This document shows positions 29,858 to 40,841 of a stretch of DNA of 42,921 nt, in pieces. The notes under the pieces are model-generated. The model was not told where the DNA came from. It worked only from the letters and a program-made list of their open reading frames with translations, and ran no database searches. The stretch's first letter is position 1, and every line of letters starts with the position of its first letter. Source of the stretch: Gammaproteobacteria bacterium. Lineage in GTDB: Bacteria; Pseudomonadota; Gammaproteobacteria; Chromatiales; Chromatiaceae. The stretch covers positions 1-42,921 of the forward strand of contig JANEMA010000012.1 in NCBI GenBank assembly GCA_024510845.1, read 5' to 3'. A program made the position numbers and the translations under genes.

Positions 29858-30646
29858 CTACCAGAAGACGCGCACCGGCAGGCCGGCACGCACTTCCAGG
29901 TCCGCCGGATACTCCACCACCACCGCCACGGGGATGCATGCCTCGCCCTCCCCGGCCTGGCGTCGTGCCTCGAGGCCAGCCACGATGTCACGCACCGGCA
30001 GGCGCCGCCCGGCCAGTTCGACATGCAGCGCCTGCGCAGCTTTCAACGCATCCAGCGTCGCCGCGTCCACCCACAGGCGTACCCGAAACTGGTGATCGTC
30101 GGCCAACACGAGCAACTCCGGCACCACCAATGTTCCGTTCACCGCCTGACCCGGCCGCGCATCGACCCGCACCACCAGGCCATCGAACGGCGCCTCGAGC
30201 ACGCTGTGCGCCAGGGCACGCGCGGCACGCGCCCGATCGGCCTCGGCACCGGCCACCACCGCCTTCGCCTCGAGCAGGCCAATATGCGCCACGACGCGCT
30301 CGTGTTCGGACAGCACGGTCTGCTCGTACAGGTCCTCGGCACGCTCGAATTCGCGTTGAGCCTCCTCGAGCCTGGCCTGCGCCAGTTGCAGACGCCCCCG
30401 CGCCGCCGCCAGATCGGCCTTCTGCGCCCGTCGGTCCAGTGCCAGCAGCAATTCGCCACGGCGTACCCGCTGCCTGGGAACGACACGAACTGTCTGGATC
30501 ACTCCAGGCTCGAGGACTCCCAGGGTTACCTCACGGTTCCATTCCAGGGTGCCGACCAGTTCCCCCGCCCACGACAGGGGGACGACACCCAGCCACAACC
30601 ATACCAACGACAGCCAGCACATACGCCGGACATTTCCCGGTTTCAT
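29858..30646 (-). CDS. HlyD/MFP-type periplasmic adaptor
   Basis: 262 residues with a signal peptide (cleavage after PLSWA), a lipoyl-like half (GVIQTVRVVPRQRVRRGELLLALD), a coiled coil of about 70 residues (QKADLAAARGRLQLAQARLEEAQ...) and the second lipoyl half (EAPFDGLVVRVDARPGQAV). It belongs to the membrane-fusion proteins that bridge an inner-membrane pump and TolC. It is shorter than most (350-400), lacking much of the membrane-proximal domain. It overlaps the tolC-type gene by four bases. No pump gene is beside it, so the partner is unknown. Confidence 0.85.
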   Translation of the reverse strand: MKPGNVRRMCWLSLVWLWLGVVPLSWAGELVGTLEWNREVTLGVLEPGVIQTVRVVPRQRVRRGELLLALDRRAQKADLAAARGRLQLAQARLEEAQREFERAEDLYEQTVLSEHERVVAHIGLLEAKAVVAGAEADRARAARALAHSVLEAPFDGLVVRVDARPGQAVNGTLVVPELLVLADDHQFRVRLWVDAATLDALKAAQALHVELAGRRLPVRDIVAGLEARRQAGEGEACIPVAVVVEYPADLEVRAGLPVRVFW

Positions 30647-31929
30647 GGCAAATCCTCCAGCAGCTCTCCGGTCATGGCCCGCAGACGGGCCTCGTTGAGG
30701 GCCCAGTCGAAGCGGACCTGCGCCATCTTCAGACGCACCTCCGAGATTCGCACCATGGCATCCCCCAGGTCGGTCTTGATCTCTTGCTCGTACAGGGCGC
30801 GACTGTGATCGAGATACAGGTCACGATAGTCTTCCTCGCCCTGCAGGCTCTTCAGTTCTGCGGCCAGGGTCTCGCGCGCCAGCCAAGCCTCCAGCGCCTG
30901 CTGCCGCACCTCCTGCAAACCAGCCTGCCAGGCTGCCTGCGCACGGGTCAACGCTGCCTCGGCCCGAACGACGGCCGCCTCGCGCCGCCCGGCATCGAGC
31001 AAGGGCCATTCGACGTGCACCCCCCCGGCCAGCGGGTGGGTGGAGCCGGTACGGCGATGCCAGGCGCCGGCCTCGACCCGCGCACTCAGTACCGGACCCC
31101 GGCTGGCCCGCGCTGCCGCCAGCACCGCGCGTGCTGCACGCAGCTCGGCAACCAGCGCCCGCAGGCGAGGATGACACTCGCGCACCTGGTCCCAGAAAGT
31201 CTCGAACGTTTCGCCGGATGGCGCCTCCACTTCGATGTCCGGCATCACCAGTTCCGAAGACAGCTCGCCGGGACGTCCCAGGACCAGCGCCAGGCGGGAA
31301 CGCACGGTACGCTGCCGCGCGGCACTGCGCAGCTGGGCACGGTGGGCCTCCTCGTAACGGCTCTCCAGCGCCAGCAGGTCGAGAGCCGAGAGCTGCCCCA
31401 GCTCGAGCCGATCACGCTCCCCGTCCAGGCGAACATAGGCCACGGACATGGCCTCGTTGTCACGCGCAAAGGCCAGATCGGCGAGCAGGACATCGTAGAA
31501 GGCCTGCATGATGGCCAGCGCCTGTTCCTGACGCGCCGCACGCACCCGCCACTGCCCGGCTTCCAGTCGCGCCTGCGCTGCCGTTTCCCGGGCCGTGGAA
31601 TATCCGGCATCATAGAGCCGCTTCTCCAGAAGCAGGTGAGCCAGGCTGCCGTTATGGTCCTGATTCGTCGCCAGCGATGAAGGCTGGATGAGTCGCAACT
31701 CGCCCCCCAGCGTCAGGTGCACTCCCTCCAGCGCCGCGCTCTCGCGCACGGCGGCCACACCGGTCATGCGCTCGGCCTCGGCCTGGAGCCGCCGGGGCAC
31801 CTGATCACGTGCCAGGCGCAGGGCATCGGCCAGCGCCATGGGCTCGGGCAAGGACTCACCGGCCACGGCTGCCAGCGATAACGCTCCCAGCAAGTACAGA
31901 CCCAGCAGACACCACCAGCGCATACTCAA
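30643..31929 (-). CDS. TolC-family outer membrane efflux protein
   Basis: 428 residues with an N-terminal signal peptide (ALSLAAVAGES) and two long repeats of amphipathic helices typical of the outer-membrane factor family (ALRLARDQVPRRLQAEAERM near the start, AEAALTRAQAAWQAGLQEVR later). It would form a trimeric channel-tunnel across outer membrane and periplasm. It overlaps the HlyD-type gene and the upstream thioredoxin-like gene by four bases each, so all are translated together. Substrate unknown. Confidence 0.85.
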   Translation of the reverse strand: MSMRWWCLLGLYLLGALSLAAVAGESLPEPMALADALRLARDQVPRRLQAEAERMTGVAAVRESAALEGVHLTLGGELRLIQPSSLATNQDHNGSLAHLLLEKRLYDAGYSTARETAAQARLEAGQWRVRAARQEQALAIMQAFYDVLLADLAFARDNEAMSVAYVRLDGERDRLELGQLSALDLLALESRYEEAHRAQLRSAARQRTVRSRLALVLGRPGELSSELVMPDIEVEAPSGETFETFWDQVRECHPRLRALVAELRAARAVLAAARASRGPVLSARVEAGAWHRRTGSTHPLAGGVHVEWPLLDAGRREAAVVRAEAALTRAQAAWQAGLQEVRQQALEAWLARETLAAELKSLQGEEDYRDLYLDHSRALYEQEIKTDLGDAMVRISEVRLKMAQVRFDWALNEARLRAMTGELLEDLP

Positions 31930-32477
31930 TGCTCCCGCCTGCGCATCCGTCGCTTGTAGCGTGCGAACGATTCCTCCCGGTAGGCCCGTTCCACCACGTA
32001 ACGCCCCAGTAACAGGAACTCCTTCTTGTTGCGCGTGGCGCCGGTGTAGCGTGCCCGTCGAATGTACTTGCCATCGAGATCGAAGAAGGCGAAAACCGGC
32101 GTCGCGCGCACTCGGTACTGGCGGAAGGAGAAGTCTTTCATGGTCGTGGAATGCCCCTGAAAATCAACCACCTCGACACCCCCCTCGATATCTATCGCGA
32201 TATTGATGAAATGCTGCCGAAAGTACTCCTGCACCTCCGATTGATTGAGCACCATCTGGCGCATACGGTGACAAAACGGGCATTCATCCATTTCGAACAT
32301 GATGAGAATGCCCTGCTTGCCCTGCTCGCGGGCATTGGCCAGTTCCTCCTTCAGGTCCCAAAAGGTCTCGTTGAAGAAATACTGGTCGGGATCGCGGCCC
32401 GGCTGGGCCAGCGCCGTCCCAACCAGCAGGCAATACCACAACCACCCGACCAACACGCGTTTACCGAACCGACCCAC
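31926..32477 (-). CDS. Periplasmic thioredoxin-fold protein with CPFC active site
   Basis: 183 residues. Residues 1-24 form a signal peptide (GTALA cleavage). The thioredoxin-like domain has the active site Cys66-Pro-Phe-Cys69 in FEMDECPFCHRM and a cis-proline region RATPVFAFFD. It resembles SoxW/DsbC-like or thioredoxin_7 proteins that handle disulfides in the periplasm. CPFC differs from the CGPC of cytoplasmic thioredoxin. The tail is unusually basic (RYKRRMRRREH). Second gene of a four-gene operon starting with tlpA-like. Confidence 0.82.
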   Translation of the reverse strand: MGRFGKRVLVGWLWYCLLVGTALAQPGRDPDQYFFNETFWDLKEELANAREQGKQGILIMFEMDECPFCHRMRQMVLNQSEVQEYFRQHFINIAIDIEGGVEVVDFQGHSTTMKDFSFRQYRVRATPVFAFFDLDGKYIRRARYTGATRNKKEFLLLGRYVVERAYREESFARYKRRMRRREH

Positions 32478-32481
32478 CGAG

Positions 32482-32991
32482 CTACCCCCCTGGCGCGTGC
32501 TCCGCGCTCGCCTGTTCTTCGTAATGTTCGATGAAATCCTCGATATCCCCGGCAGACACCGGCCCCACCTGGCGTGCCACCACCTTGCCCTGGGGCGAAA
32601 TCAGGTATGAGGTGGGCAGACCGTGAATGGGAGCGAGCAGCTGATCGTGCTCGGGACGCGCGCCCGCCAGCAGGATGGGATAAGACAGGAACTGCTCTTC
32701 CACGAAGATGGCGAGTTCCTCCTTGCCGATATCCTCGATGTTGACCCCCAGCACAACCCGCTCTTCATCGGAGCCCGCGTAGAACGATTCCAGCTCCGGC
32801 ATCTCCTCGCGGCACGGCGGACACCAGGTGGCCCAGTAGTTGACCAGCACCCACTTCCCCCGGTAATCGGAAAGACGATGTATCTTGCCATTCAGATCTG
32901 ACAGAGCAAAATCCGTACTGGCCCACGCCAACCCCGCCAGACACCAGAGCAGCGACGCACTCGGGAGCCAACTTCCACGCAATCTCTTCAT
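32482..32991 (-). CDS. TlpA/ResA-like thiol-disulfide oxidoreductase
   Basis: 169 residues, exported (hydrophobic N-terminus, cleavage near LAWAS). The redox motif WCPPC (Cys57, Cys60) in VNYWATWCPPCREEMPELE is characteristic of the TlpA/ResA family, which reduce periplasmic disulfides, for example during cytochrome c or copper-centre assembly. The ATG at 32991 has GGAGGG eight bases upstream. First gene of the operon with a second thioredoxin-fold protein, TolC-type and HlyD-type genes. Confidence 0.87.
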   Translation of the reverse strand: MKRLRGSWLPSASLLWCLAGLAWASTDFALSDLNGKIHRLSDYRGKWVLVNYWATWCPPCREEMPELESFYAGSDEERVVLGVNIEDIGKEELAIFVEEQFLSYPILLAGARPEHDQLLAPIHGLPTSYLISPQGKVVARQVGPVSAGDIEDFIEHYEEQASAEHAPGG

Positions 32992-33018
32992 CGAGGATCC
33001 CTCCATCACGAAATTCAA

Positions 33019-33678
33019 AAACGACCAATCACTGGACCCCAGGCCTCACGACCTGGATGGCTCCTCAGTCACGCAGCTTATTTCATCGGTTTCCGGCTAA
33101 AGTATTCGCACAATTGCGAGATTCTCTGGAATCACTATCCCGCCACATAATAAACAAATGAGACATAGGGATATGCTACAGACAGCCTTACCACCCCGGG
33201 ACACGGAGTATTTGAACATTCCACAACCGCTGGACGCCCCCGTCACCCGGATACCATCGTCAGCATTCGGGAACCGTGTTCATGGATGGAGAAACTTCCA
33301 CCCACAAACACCAAATACGTCATCCACCAACTGCAACGTCAGCCGACCTTTCTGGTACGCAACCCCCAATCGGATCGCCGGTATGAAGAACGCCTCCGCT
33401 GCCACCACGAACCGATAACCATCCTGCAGGCACCGATGCTCGCACAGCCATTTCCAGCTGATCGCTCCACCGGGACACTTCACCGGGGAGGACACGATCG
33501 AAACACTCGAAGGCATCAACAAGCATTACTCAGGTACGTCACGGGCATCGGGCAGCCCAGTTCCCGGACACCGAGATCATCCACGTCCCGTTGCTCGACC
33601 AAGTACGGCCTCACTGCCGCACCCTGCCTCGCGGGTGCTAACATAGCGCCTGTTTACCACCCGGGAGACGAGGCACCG
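33019..33678. other. 660-base region without a confident gene
   Basis: Between tlpA-like and arsC no reading frame has a recognisable product. On the minus strand (33522-33280) a stretch including RLTLQLVDDVFGVCGWKFLHP is protein-like but stops abruptly, and in-frame sequence resumes beyond the stop. On the plus strand (about 33475-33540), GHFTGEDTIETLEGINKHYSG is also protein-like. These may be debris of decayed genes; I cannot name a family. Promoters for tlpA-like and arsC should be here. Confidence 0.4.
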
Positions 33679-34971
<1,293 letters not shown>

Positions 34972-34975
<4 letters not shown>

Positions 34976-35664
34976 GCCGCCAGCTGCCGTTGGGGCTGGA
35001 GCTGCGTTGCCCCACCCGTCTCGAAGACTACATCGCCGGCGACGACGGCCAGGTGCTGGCGCTGCTCGCCGCGCAGCGCGATGGCAACGGCGAGGCACAG
35101 ATCTACCTGAGCGGTCCACCACACAGCGGTCGCAGCCACCTGCTGATGGGCCAGTGCACGGCCGCCCGCGAGGCCGGGCTGATGCCGGTCTACCTGCCGG
35201 CCGCCGAGCATGCGCAACTCGCCCCCGAAATGCTCGAAGGCCTGGAGCGCTTCGACCTGATCGCCATCGACGACGTGGACAGCCTCGCCGGCCTCGCGGA
35301 CTGGGAACGGGCGCTGTTCGCACTCTACAACCGTGCGCGCGACCGTGGCTGCCGCCTGCTGTTCTCCGCCAGGGCCGCGGCAGCACGCGCCGGCTTCATC
35401 CTGCCCGATCTGCGCACCCGACTGGGCTGGGGCCTGAACTACTACCTCAAGCCGCTGGACGATGCACAACGTGAATACCTGCTGCGCCAGCTCGCGGCAC
35501 GGCGCGGCCTGGAGCTGCCGCCCGAAGTCGCGCGCTACCTGTTGAACCGCTGTCCGCGCGACACTGGCAAACTGGTAGCACTGATCGAACACCTGGACCG
35601 CGAATCCCTGGCCGAGCAACGACGCCTGAGCATCCCCTTCGTACGCGAGCAATTGTGTGTCTGA
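34972..35664 (+). CDS. hda: DnaA regulatory inactivator Hda
   Basis: A 230-residue DnaA-like AAA+ protein without the DNA-binding domain. QLPLGL at residues 4-9 is the sliding-clamp (DnaN) binding motif. The P-loop is GPPHSGRSHLL, where the usual lysine is replaced by arginine-serine as in many Hda proteins, and the Walker B is LIAIDDVDSL. It stimulates ATP hydrolysis by DnaA on the loaded clamp, preventing re-initiation of replication. Last gene of the arsC operon. Confidence 0.93.
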
Positions 35665-35708
35665 GTTCTCGACGGGAACACCCTTCCCACACCTGGCAGG
35701 GCGCCATC

Positions 35709-36767
35709 CTACGATTCGCCACCCTGATACAAACCGCTGGCATGCCAAGTCTCGAGCAGGTGGCGCAACAGCACCATGGCCACCGCCGCCACCGGCAGGG
35801 CGAGCAGGATGCCGAAGAAGTCATAGAGCTGGCCTCCGGCCATCACCGCGAAGATCACCGCCACCGGGTGCAGACCGATCTTCTCACCCACCAACCGAGG
35901 AGTCAGCACTGTACCTTCGATCACCTGCCCGATCACGAACACGGTGACTACCCAAGGCAATTCGCTCACCCACTGGAACTGGAGGATGGCAGCCACACCG
36001 GCCACTAGTACACCGAGGATCAGGCCCAGGTATGGCACGAAACTCACCATGCCGGCGAACATGCCGATGAGCAGGGAAAAATCCAGACCGACCAGCCACA
36101 ACCCGGTGGTATAGATGATACCAAGCACAAACATCACCGCCATCTGCCCTCGCAGAAAGGCACCCAACACCTCGTCGGATTCACGTGCCAGACGACTGAT
36201 CAGCGCCACTCGTCCCCGCGGCAACAGGGCCCGGACAGCAGCCACCAGATCGTCCCAGTCACGCAGCAGGTAGAAGGTGAGGACCGGCACCAGCAGCAGA
36301 TCGACCAACCAGTCGAGCAATACCCGTCCCGAGGCACTGACCGACTGCCACAGACCGGACAGAAGGCCTCCGGCACTCTGCCAGTGTGTGGCAATTGCCT
36401 TGCGCAACACCTCCGGATCGAACACCTGACCCTCAGTACCGGTCCAGCGCATCAGCCAGGGTTCGAGGTTCACCTTCAACCAGGCCGCATACTGCGGCAG
36501 CTTCTGCGCCAAATGCACCAACTGTGATTCGATGCGTGGCACCAGGATCAGCAGCAACACGAACAGCCAGCCCAGAATCACGCAAAACACCAGAGTCACA
36601 GCCAAGCTACGCGGTACACGACGTGCCTCAAGTCGATCGACCAACGGATCTCCAAGATAGGCCAGCATAACGCTGACGACAAAGGGGGTGAGAATAGGCG
36701 AGAGCAAATACAGCACCCAGCCTCCGAAGGCCAGCCAGAGTACGCCCCAGAACCACCTATTTTCCAC
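35709..36767 (-). CDS. perM: AI-2E/PerM family membrane permease
   Basis: About 352 residues with eight or so membrane helices, starting VENRWFWGVLWLAFGGWVLYLLSP from a GTG at 36767 preceded by GGAAGGAA. The family (PF01594) includes PerM and TqsA. Conserved phrases are MLAYLGDPLVDRLEARRVPRS and PYLGLILGVLVAG. In gammaproteobacteria perM sits beside hda and purM, as here. Substrate uncertain; the name is by position. Start overlaps the preceding phosphatidyltransferase gene by 11 bases. Confidence 0.88.
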   Translation of the reverse strand: MENRWFWGVLWLAFGGWVLYLLSPILTPFVVSVMLAYLGDPLVDRLEARRVPRSLAVTLVFCVILGWLFVLLLILVPRIESQLVHLAQKLPQYAAWLKVNLEPWLMRWTGTEGQVFDPEVLRKAIATHWQSAGGLLSGLWQSVSASGRVLLDWLVDLLLVPVLTFYLLRDWDDLVAAVRALLPRGRVALISRLARESDEVLGAFLRGQMAVMFVLGIIYTTGLWLVGLDFSLLIGMFAGMVSFVPYLGLILGVLVAGVAAILQFQWVSELPWVVTVFVIGQVIEGTVLTPRLVGEKIGLHPVAVIFAVMAGGQLYDFFGILLALPVAAVAMVLLRHLLETWHASGLYQGGES

Positions 36768-37329
36768 GCGATGTTCCTTCCCGGATACGACACTGAACTG
36801 CTGCACGCCGGGTCCATTCACGCACATAACCGGCCCCGCTGAAGAAGACGGTCAGCACCACCGCGCCCATCAACAGGTGCAACAGCCAACCTGCCACCGG
36901 CGTGATCCCCAGGTGCACCACTCCCAGCGCCACCAATACGATCTGCAGAAAAGTGTTGAGCTTGCTCACCCGACTGGGTTCTGGGACAAAGGGTTCGATC
37001 CATGAGTTGTAGACGATACCGCCACCGATGATGAGCACATCGCGCGCCAGGACCCACAGTACCAGCCAGCCAGGGAACACACCCAGCCACCACAGGCAAA
37101 GAAAGGTGGACACCAGCAAGAACTTATCGGCCAGGGCATCGAGAATGCCCCCGAGACGGCTGACCCAACCAAACTGCTTGGCCAGAAAACCGTCTACCGC
37201 ATCCGACACCCCAGCCACCAGGAACAGAGCGATGGCCAGCTCCAGACGTCGGTCCAGCAGGGACCAGACAATGGGCACCACCAGCACCACGCGCAACGCG
37301 CTGATCAGATTGGGCAGATGACGCAGCAT
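36757..37329 (-). CDS. CDP-alcohol phosphatidyltransferase family protein
   Basis: 190 residues with about five membrane helices. The family active site, DG-x2-A-x8-G-x3-D-x3-D, appears as DAVDGFLAKQFGWVSRLGGILDALADK-like sequence starting at Asp43, with lysine in place of the usual arginine after Ala. These enzymes transfer a phosphatidyl group from CDP-diacylglycerol, often to glycerol-3-phosphate (PgsA). Whether this is the main PgsA is uncertain, because that enzyme is usually near uvrC. Overlaps the DUF2066 stop by one base (TGATG). Confidence 0.85.
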   Translation of the reverse strand: MLRHLPNLISALRVVLVVPIVWSLLDRRLELAIALFLVAGVSDAVDGFLAKQFGWVSRLGGILDALADKFLLVSTFLCLWWLGVFPGWLVLWVLARDVLIIGGGIVYNSWIEPFVPEPSRVSKLNTFLQIVLVALGVVHLGITPVAGWLLHLLMGAVVLTVFFSGAGYVREWTRRAAVQCRIREGTSRGK

Positions 37330-38429
37330 CAGCGCCCTCCAATGAACCGATAGCTGCGTACCACTGCCAGGCCCGGCACAGCGGGATGCCGGGGCTGCTC
37401 CAGCTCGGCATCGATACCCGGCAGTGCCTCGAGAACGGATACCGCATCGAGCCGACGCAACACGATTTCCTGGACAGCGGCACGCAGTCCCAGCACCAGG
37501 ACACTGCCATCGGCTTCATGCAGATGTACACACTGCAAATCGGGCACGGAAGCCAGCCAGCGCATCAGTTCGCCGTAGGCGGCCAGGCTGTCCACATCCT
37601 CGATGCGCACCAGTACCTCCTCGCCGCCCCCTTCCGCCTGCGGCTGATGCCGCGCCAGCAGACGCTCCTGCAAGGCATCGATACCGGCACGCAACACTCC
37701 GATACGATTCCCGTCCCGAGTCTCGAAATGCTCGACAGAGCCACCGTCCCACAGGCTCCAGTCGGCGATCCATTGTCTATCGGGCGATGTGCGCAACCGG
37801 CCGGTCAGGATCAGATCGTGCGGATAGCGCGACGAGGCCTCGCGGATGGCCACCGCATAATCGACCCACAGATCCACCGGCATCAGAGTGGACTGATCCT
37901 GAAGGTCCATCAGGGGGAATTGCAGCGGGGTGCCGAAACGCGCAGCCTCGCGGCGCAATACCTTGTACAACGCCGAATCCTCGGCCGGGTTGAGCAGATT
38001 GCGCTGTGCTCCCTGCTCCTCGGCCAGCCAGAGCAGCACCCGGGGACGCTGTCCGTGCCACACCGGCACCCCCTGCTCACGCAGCAGACGTTCCAGCGCA
38101 CCGGAATCGAAGCGGACCCATAGAAGGCGTCCCACGGGTACCTCACCGTTTTTCTGCCTCTGGTTCGGCACCAGGTAGCGGAACTGTTCCACCAGCGAAG
38201 ATGCCCGGGAGAGCAACACTCCGGCGGCTTCGCCACGGCTCCCGCGACCGCTCAGGCGTTCGATCACCTGGCCAAGAATCCGGCGCAACCCATCGGCCCG
38301 CGCCTGAGGTCCCTCGTCGGCCACCAGGACCTGACCACTGTACAGATCGGCCTCGTCTTGCGACCAGACGCCCGCCGACACCACCATCCAGGCTGCCAGC
38401 AATAGCCACTTGCCAATTGTCGATTTCAT
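37329..38429 (-). CDS. DUF2066 domain exported protein
   Basis: 366 residues starting [20 protein letters not shown], a signal peptide cleaved near VWSQ. The body matches the DUF2066 pattern ([27 protein letters not shown]..., [21 protein letters not shown] and RPRVLLWLA). It is periplasmic, of unknown function, and is found upstream of pgsA-like and perM and divergent from purM in many Chromatiales-type genomes. First gene of the three-gene operon. Confidence 0.88.
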   Translation of the reverse strand: MKSTIGKWLLLAAWMVVSAGVWSQDEADLYSGQVLVADEGPQARADGLRRILGQVIERLSGRGSRGEAAGVLLSRASSLVEQFRYLVPNQRQKNGEVPVGRLLWVRFDSGALERLLREQGVPVWHGQRPRVLLWLAEEQGAQRNLLNPAEDSALYKVLRREAARFGTPLQFPLMDLQDQSTLMPVDLWVDYAVAIREASSRYPHDLILTGRLRTSPDRQWIADWSLWDGGSVEHFETRDGNRIGVLRAGIDALQERLLARHQPQAEGGGEEVLVRIEDVDSLAAYGELMRWLASVPDLQCVHLHEADGSVLVLGLRAAVQEIVLRRLDAVSVLEALPGIDAELEQPRHPAVPGLAVVRSYRFIGGR

Positions 38430-38548
38430 GGCGCGAAAGTGTAACAGGATGGCCAATGGCACGAAAAATGGACGGTTCTTGCAGATGCAGCCTGCCGGAG
38501 CAGAGGGTAAAATCGGTACCAAATTCCTCCCCTTACGCGGAGTCCGCC

Positions 38549-39607
38549 TTGAGCGACAGCAAGACATCTTTCAACGATGCCGCCGGCCTGAGCTATGCCC
38601 AGGTCGGGGTGAACATCGATACTGGCAATGCGCTCATCAAACGCATCAAACCCATCGTCGAACACACCTTCCGCCCCGGCGTGCTCACTGGTCTGGGCGG
38701 TTTCGGTGCCCTGTTCGAGATCCCGCAAGGCTTCAGCGAGCCGGTGCTGGTCTCGGGCACCGACGGGGTGGGCACCAAGCTGAAACTGGCCATGCAGCTG
38801 AGACGCCACGACAGCATCGGCATCGACCTGGTGGCAATGTGCGTCAACGACATCGTTGTCACCGGCGCCGAACCGCTGTTCTTCCTCGACTACTACGCCA
38901 CCGGCCGCCTGGACCTGGACGTGGCCACAGCGGTGGTCAAAGGCATTGCACGCGGCTGCGAACTGGCCAGCTGCGCGCTCACCGGCGGCGAGACCGCGGA
39001 GATGCCCGGCATGTACGAGGGCAGCGACTATGACTTGGCCGGCTTTGCCGTGGGCATCGTCGAGAAGTCGCGTATCCTGCAGGCCGACAAGGTGCAGGTG
39101 GGCGACGTACTGCTGGGCCTGGCCTCTTCCGGTCCGCATTCCAACGGCTATTCGCTGATACGCAAGGTGATCGAAGTGAGCCGCGCCGACCTGGACCAGG
39201 CCTTCGACGGCCGCACCCTGGGCGAGGCCCTGCTGGCACCGACCCGTATCTATGTAAAATCGCTGCTGGCACTGCTCGAACAGGTGGAAGTGCACGCACT
39301 GGCGCATGTTACCGGCGGCGGGCTCACCGAGAACCTGCCTCGCGTGCTGCCGGCCCACTCGAAAGCCGTCATCGAACGTTCCGCCTGGACCCTGCCCCCG
39401 GTGTTCGCCTGGTTGCAGGAACGGGGCCGCATCGACCCGCCCGAGATGCTGCGCACCTTCAACTGCGGCATCGGCATGGTGGTCTGCGTGCCGGAGGCTG
39501 CAGCCGAGGCGGCCAGCGAGCAGCTGCGCGCACAGGGCGAGACGGTGATCCCCCTCGGCCGCATCGAAAACGCCGAAACCGATACCCCCTTCGTGGAATA
39601 CGCATGA
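38549..39607 (+). CDS. purM: Phosphoribosylformylglycinamidine cyclo-ligase (AIR synthetase)
   Basis: 352 residues; fifth step of purine synthesis, closing the imidazole ring with [27 protein letters not shown] and [16 protein letters not shown] are family signatures. I assign a TTG start at 38549 because GGAG lies six bases upstream and it gives the conserved [20 protein letters not shown]; earlier in-frame ATGs would run into the divergent DUF2066 gene. Overlaps purN by four bases (ATGA). Confidence 0.95.
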   Translation: MSDSKTSFNDAAGLSYAQVGVNIDTGNALIKRIKPIVEHTFRPGVLTGLGGFGALFEIPQGFSEPVLVSGTDGVGTKLKLAMQLRRHDSIGIDLVAMCVNDIVVTGAEPLFFLDYYATGRLDLDVATAVVKGIARGCELASCALTGGETAEMPGMYEGSDYDLAGFAVGIVEKSRILQADKVQVGDVLLGLASSGPHSNGYSLIRKVIEVSRADLDQAFDGRTLGEALLAPTRIYVKSLLALLEQVEVHALAHVTGGGLTENLPRVLPAHSKAVIERSAWTLPPVFAWLQERGRIDPPEMLRTFNCGIGMVVCVPEAAAEAASEQLRAQGETVIPLGRIENAETDTPFVEYA

Positions 39608-40269
39608 GTGGACACGAGCGACTGCGCCTGGTGGTACTGATCTCGGGCAGTGGCAGCAACCTGCAGGCCATCATCGACGCCTGCGCTGGCGGTACCATCG
39701 AAGGCGAGGTGGTCGCGGTGATCAGCAACCGCCCCGATGCCTACGGGCTGGAGCGCGCACGCCGCGCCGGCATCCGCGCCGAAGTGCTGGATCACACCGG
39801 CTTTGCCGACCGCGAGGCCTTCGATCACGCACTGATCGAGCGTATCGATACGCACCGTCCGGATCTGGTAATACTCGCCGGCTTCATGCGCATCCTCACC
39901 CCGATATCCGTGCAACACTACAATGGACGCCTGCTCAACATTCATCCCTCTCTGCTGCCCGATTTTCAGGGCCTGCACACCCACCGCCGTGCGCTGGAGG
40001 CCGGCCACACCTTACATGGAGCCAGTGTGCACTTCGTGACCGAGGAACTGGATGGCGGACCGGTGATCCTGCGGGCCGAGGTACCGGTACTTCCCGGTGA
40101 CGATGAACAAACCCTGGCCGCGCGGGTACTCGAACAGGAGCACCGTATCTACCCGACAGTGATCCAGTGGTTTGCAGAAGGCAGATTGCGTCTGGATTCG
40201 ACGCACCGCGTACTGCTCGACGGCAAATGGCTGCCCGGACCGGTACACTGGCCGGCCTTTCAGTCCTGA
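39604..40269 (+). CDS. purN: Phosphoribosylglycinamide formyltransferase PurN
   Basis: 221 residues; transfers the formyl group of 10-formyl-THF (made by FolD) to GAR in purine synthesis. The catalytic NIHPSLLP contains the asparagine and histidine, and the aspartate lies in [13 protein letters not shown]. The P-loop-like [11 protein letters not shown] binds the phosphate. ATG overlaps the purM stop. The 3' end overlaps the convergent dcd gene by 10 bases. Confidence 0.96.
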   Translation: MSGHERLRLVVLISGSGSNLQAIIDACAGGTIEGEVVAVISNRPDAYGLERARRAGIRAEVLDHTGFADREAFDHALIERIDTHRPDLVILAGFMRILTPISVQHYNGRLLNIHPSLLPDFQGLHTHRRALEAGHTLHGASVHFVTEELDGGPVILRAEVPVLPGDDEQTLAARVLEQEHRIYPTVIQWFAEGRLRLDSTHRVLLDGKWLPGPVHWPAFQS

Positions 40270-40841
40270 CTGATGCGGCTGGCGAGTGGCCCCGACTGGT
40301 CGCGGTACTTGGCGTCCTTGCGCTTGGTGTAGGGACGCTCCGCCGGCCGACTGAGGGTCTCGAAGCTCATGGCGCCGATCGCCATACCGGGACGCAGCGC
40401 CAGCGGCAGCTTGCCGGAATTGAAGAACTCCAGCACGATATTGCCGCTCCAGCCCGGATCGATGCGGTGCGCGGTCACGTGCACCATCAATCCCAGGCGC
40501 GCCAGGCTGGATCGCCCATCCAGCCAGCCCACCAAGTCATCAGGCAGGGTGATCGATTCCAGGGTGATGCCCAGCGCCAGCTCACCCGGGTGCAGCACGA
40601 AACGCCCACCCTCGCCCACCACGATCTCGTCGCTCATCACCTTCTCGACCGCGGCATTCACCTCCTCGCGCGAACCTGAGAGATCGATATAGGGCGTCTG
40701 GTGCGAGCTGAACACACGGAAACGGTCGCCCAGGCGCAAGTCCACACTCACACCGCTGATGCGGTTGAGCTCGGGACGGGGTTCGAGCCGAATGCGCCCC
40801 GCATCCAGCGCAGCAATAATGTCGCGGTCGCAGAGTCTCAT
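40260..40841 (-). CDS. dcd: dCTP deaminase
   Basis: 193 residues, the same length as E. coli Dcd. It converts dCTP to dUTP for dTMP synthesis. Signatures: [53 protein letters not shown], and the C-terminal segment that closes over the nucleotide. The ATG at 40841 ([15 protein letters not shown]) is the conserved start. With nrdR broken elsewhere in the window, dcd is one of the remaining dNTP-pool genes here. Confidence 0.95.
   Translation of the reverse strand: MRLCDRDIIAALDAGRIRLEPRPELNRISGVSVDLRLGDRFRVFSSHQTPYIDLSGSREEVNAAVEKVMSDEIVVGEGGRFVLHPGELALGITLESITLPDDLVGWLDGRSSLARLGLMVHVTAHRIDPGWSGNIVLEFFNSGKLPLALRPGMAIGAMSFETLSRPAERPYTKRKDAKYRDQSGPLASRISQD

Noticed and set aside
29623-31680. 685-codon plus-strand open frame across cpdA, the hlyD-type and the tolC-type genes
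   Set aside because: Antisense or out of frame to three supported genes; proline- and arginine-rich low-complexity content.
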